Shown here one piece after another: positions 55,296-55,537 of a stretch of DNA of 55,537 bases; positions within the stretch are counted from its first letter, which is position 1, and every line of letters begins with the position of its first letter. Location of the stretch: positions 1 through 55,537 of the forward strand of contig NZ_BCVF01000028.1 in assembly GCF_001591605.1 (NCBI RefSeq). Reading direction: 5' to 3'. The notes under the pieces are model-generated. The model made no database searches and was not told the DNA's origin. It saw nothing but the letters and a program-made list of their open reading frames with translations. A program made the position numbers and the translations under genes. The stretch is from Bacillus badius NBRC 15713. Lineage in GTDB: Bacteria > Bacillota > Bacilli > Bacillales > Domibacillaceae.

Positions 55296-55296
55296 A
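55258..55296 (+). terminator. Strong terminator without an upstream coding gene
   Basis: AAAGGCCTTGTA pairs with TACAAGGTCTTT around ATGA (12 pairs, one wobble), followed by a run of eight or more T. Confidence 0.85.
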
Positions 55297-55312
55297 TGTA
55301 AAAGGTCTTATT

Positions 55313-55374
55313 GCTTTCCATTCCAGGCCCTTCGCTTTCGCGGGGCGGGCGGCGAGCCTTCCATTTCAATCACC
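55313..55374. repeat. Internally deleted copy of the intergenic repeat (copy 3)
   Basis: The left end (TTTCCATTCCAGG, CTTCGCTTTC, GCGGGCGGCGAGCC) matches the left third of 17536-17668. It then jumps directly to the right end (TTCCATTTCAATCAC), so the central hairpin of about 65 bases is missing. No IS1182 remnant follows here. Confidence 0.75.
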
Positions 55375-55505
55375 AGGAGTTATGAAGCCAGCGGTTGATT
55401 TTTCTTTTATGCTGGCTTATAGAATGCGGTTTTCATAGTAAAATGCCGCCTGTCTCCATCTTAAAGGGAGTTGGAATAAGATCCTTTCGAACCCCTTTGC
55501 TGCCA

Positions 55506-55535
55506 TAAAAAACAGCCTGGAAGTCGAGGCTGTCA
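55506..55535 (-). terminator. Terminator for a minus-strand gene beyond the window
   Basis: ACAGCCT pairs with AGGCTGT and the T run of six is on the minus strand, so it should end a gene that enters from the right edge. Confidence 0.7.
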
Positions 55536-55537
55536 GA

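Overview
The window is a chromosomal segment of a Firmicute of the family Bacillaceae. Almost every gene has a recognisable Bacillus subtilis counterpart, and several runs keep the B. subtilis order: yhfH-yhfI-lplJ-lcfB-yhfN; yisK-yisL; yitK-yitS-yitT-yitU-yitW; yjzD-med-comZ-fabH-fabF; yjbA-trpS-oppABCDF-yjbC-spx; and mecA, coiA and pepF. Shine-Dalgarno sequences are strong (AAAGGAG/GGAGG types), GTG and TTG starts are common, and intrinsic terminators are plentiful. It is not B. subtilis itself: clpB is present, and the app operon and yjaZ are missing between fabF and yjbA. I cannot name the species.

Layout. 1-330: truncated IS1182-type transposase next to the end of an intergenic repeat. 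473-3556: self-contained TetR regulator/YhgE membrane protein unit with a palindromic operator. 3597-8972: yhfH (a 44-residue gene on the minus strand), yhfI, lipoate ligase, FadR-controlled acyl-CoA ligase and an M48 membrane protease. 9045-17520: IDEAL-domain protein, VTT membrane protein and the AddAB recombination nuclease. 17536-17815: full-length copy of the repeat plus a second IS1182 remnant. 17922-22661: DUF418 membrane protein, YisK, YisL, a small membrane protein, and a membrane-anchored GH13 'amylase' that has lost every catalytic residue. 22731-28305: stress-type SDR, YajQ, DegV/FakB, YitT, HAD phosphatase, YitW and UppP. 28516-31228: CtsR-controlled clpB. 31252-36420: yjzD, med-comZ, FapR-controlled fabH-fabF and yjbA. 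36445-43717: trpS and oppABCDF. 44208-48276: yjbC, spx, mecA and cls. 48531-51700: a three-gene MacAB/YknXYZ-type exporter with methionine-rich segments. 51817-54886: coiA and pepF. 55053-55537: intergenic, with a possible small RNA, a shortened third copy of the repeat, and a terminator facing in from outside.

How the genes connect. There is a dense set of competence and proteostasis functions (AddAB, Med, ComZ, Spx, MecA, CoiA, ClpB) and of lipid metabolism (FadR-lcfB, FapR-fabHF, FakB/DegV, UppP, cardiolipin synthase, lipoate ligase). Recognisable operators (a TetR palindrome, FadR, CtsR and FapR boxes, and weaker CodY and cre candidates) let the regulation of several units be read directly from the sequence.

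The most notable observation is the full-length, apparently maintained GH13 pseudoenzyme at 21153-22661. Next come the recurring repeat/IS1182 junctions and the methionine-rich exporter. I found no CRISPR array, tRNA, rRNA, prophage or recognisable defence island.
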